Shown one piece after another: positions 63,034 through 64,000 of a stretch of 64,000 nt of DNA. The number at the start of each line of letters is the position of its first letter. Within the stretch, counting starts at the first letter, position 1. Both the position numbers and the translations under genes were made by a program. The DNA lies in NCBI RefSeq assembly GCF_900107195.1, contig NZ_FNPB01000002.1, positions 1 through 64,000 on the forward strand. The letters are read 5' to 3'. This stretch comes from Halobellus clavatus. Lineage in GTDB: Archaea; Halobacteriota; Halobacteria; Halobacteriales; Haloferacaceae. The notes below the pieces were generated by a model that was not told where the DNA came from, searched no databases, and saw nothing but the letters and a program-made list of their open reading frames with translations.

Positions 63034-64000
63034 CTACTGGTAGTCGCTGCCGACGACCTCGCGGATCCGTCCGGCAGTCACTTCGCCGATCCCGTCGACC
63101 TCACGGAGGTCGGCCTCCCGCGCGGTCATCACTCCTTCGACGGTCCCAAACTCCCGGAGCAACGACTGTGCGGTGACGGGGCCGATGTCTGCGATCGCGG
63201 AGACGACGTACTCCTGCTGTTCGCTCAACGTCTTCGCGCTCTTCTCCCCGTGGACGCTGACGGTCCGATCGCGCTCGGTCTGCTCGCGCTCGGCGATCGT
63301 CAGGAGCAACTCTCCGGTATCGTTCTCGTCGACCGTCCGGAGGACGCTCACGTCGAAGTCCACCGCGAGGGAGGCGAGCGCCCCGCGGATCGCGCCCGGG
63401 TGGACGTTGCGTTCCTCGTAGAGGCCCTCTCCCTCGATGATCATCACGGGCCGGGCGTACGCCCGAGCGAGGTCCCCGATCTGCTCGAACAGCGAGCGCT
63501 CGCCCTCCAAGAGCGTGTCGAGGAAGTCGGCGATCGATTTACGCTCGACGGCGACCCGATCCGAGAGCACGTAGTCGCCGACTGCGAGGGTTTCGAGTCG
63601 CGTCCGCACGTCGTCGCGCTTGGAGAGATCCTTCGCGATCGAGGCCTCGAGTTCCCGCTGGTCGACGACGATCTCCGTCTCCTCGCTATCGTCGCCGGCG
63701 GTCGCGACGACGCCGTCCGGTTCACCGGTGCTGTCGGCCGTGTTGGTACTGTCGGTCGACTCGGTGGTCTCGGCCGTCTCAGTGTTGCCAGCCGTCTCAG
63801 TGTTGCCGACCGTCTCGCCGCCATTACCGTCGGATCCGTCGATGTCGTCGCCGTCAGTGTCATCCGCGCGAGCGTGGCCCTCGCCAGTCTCGATTCCTTC
63901 TCCCTCGGCACGCTCGATCTCTTCGTCCGTCGCGGCGAAGTCGGTCAACCCGGCCTGCCCGTTCGTCGCTTCGCGGTCCCCGGACGCGGCGGTGGCTCCG
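63034..64000 (-). CDS. hef: Hef/XPF-type structure-specific nuclease, C-terminal part
   Basis: The frame stays open to the right edge, so the N-terminal part (in Hef, an SF2 helicase) lies outside the window. Visible are a long Thr/Asp-rich linker with repeated NTETAE-type units, the ERCC4 nuclease core (VVDQRELEASIAKDL and the catalytic VERKSIADFLDTLLEG, ERKxxxD type) and a tandem helix-hairpin-helix (ADIGPVTAQSLLREFGT, VDGIGEVTAGRIREVVG). Hef/XPF enzymes cut branched and stalled fork DNA. Because no helicase is in view, a stand-alone XPF nuclease remains possible. It is convergent with the AI-2E gene, 8 bases apart. Confidence 0.88.
   Translation of the reverse strand, partial: GATAASGDREATNGQAGLTDFAATDEEIERAEGEGIETGEGHARADDTDGDDIDGSDGNGGETVGNTETAGNTETAETTESTDSTNTADSTGEPDGVVATAGDDSEETEIVVDQRELEASIAKDLSKRDDVRTRLETLAVGDYVLSDRVAVERKSIADFLDTLLEGERSLFEQIGDLARAYARPVMIIEGEGLYEERNVHPGAIRGALASLAVDFDVSVLRTVDENDTGELLLTIAEREQTERDRTVSVHGEKSAKTLSEQQEYVVSAIADIGPVTAQSLLREFGTVEGVMTAREADLREVDGIGEVTAGRIREVVGSDYQ

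Overview
The window is chromosomal DNA of a halophilic archaeon (class Halobacteria). The evidence is very high GC, strongly acidic proteins, a partial 16S rRNA gene with the haloarchaeal 5' end, leaderless genes with TATA boxes about 26-31 bases upstream of the start codon, and lineage-specific genes (MC1, amphi-Trp protein, oapABC, SAMP). The content would suit the Haloferacales, but the genus cannot be fixed from what is visible. I saw no insertion sequence, prophage, CRISPR array or tRNA gene.

Layout. 1-660 is the 5' part of an rRNA operon read leftward: the first 177 bases of 16S, its leader, and two or three tandem promoters. 968-12606 holds housekeeping genes: chromatin protein MC1, pyrD, valS, pheS-pheT, an amphi-Trp protein, and endA-trpS, which overlap by 4 bases. 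12753-17329 is a three-gene unit: a secreted subtilase fused to a NosD-like beta-helix, then an ABC ATPase and an ABC-2 permease. I regard it as the best candidate for an undescribed system. 17488-24103 has a NucS-N/zinc-finger protein, a HAD phosphatase, a Hel308/Ski2 helicase, a [2Fe-2S] ferredoxin, a MoaD/SAMP protein and an aldehyde:ferredoxin oxidoreductase. 24388-31939 has a large PAS/GAF histidine kinase, lipoyl synthase, an MscS channel, and a restriction-modification locus with a small winged-helix gene between its nuclease and m5C methyltransferase. 31942-36561 is amino-acid biosynthesis (divergent serB/serA, thrC) plus an HTH regulator. 36629-48531 holds small haloarchaeal proteins, a cupin, the CstA transporter, an ArsA-type ATPase, a CobW metallochaperone, a pair of small membrane proteins sharing one palindromic TATA box, upp, an IMPACT protein and an ACT regulator.

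48669-53808 is a replication origin. orc1/cdc6 points away from an intergenic region of about 0.94 kb that carries two inverted origin recognition boxes around an AT-rich stretch. The oapA-oapB-oapC genes follow on the other side. A third ORB-like site lies in the orc1 promoter. After a 29-residue membrane microprotein, several conserved proteins, a DUF2391-like membrane protein and a methyltransferase come a thiamine ABC transporter (thiB-permease-ATPase, leftward), an AI-2E family membrane protein, and the 3' part of a Hef/XPF nuclease gene cut by the window edge.

A recurring oddity is short, diverged tandem repeats (units of about 10-40 bases, two to five copies) between genes. Many start inside the last codons of a gene, so that the stop-codon context itself is duplicated; the clearest case is the 24-base repeat at the end of the helicase gene.
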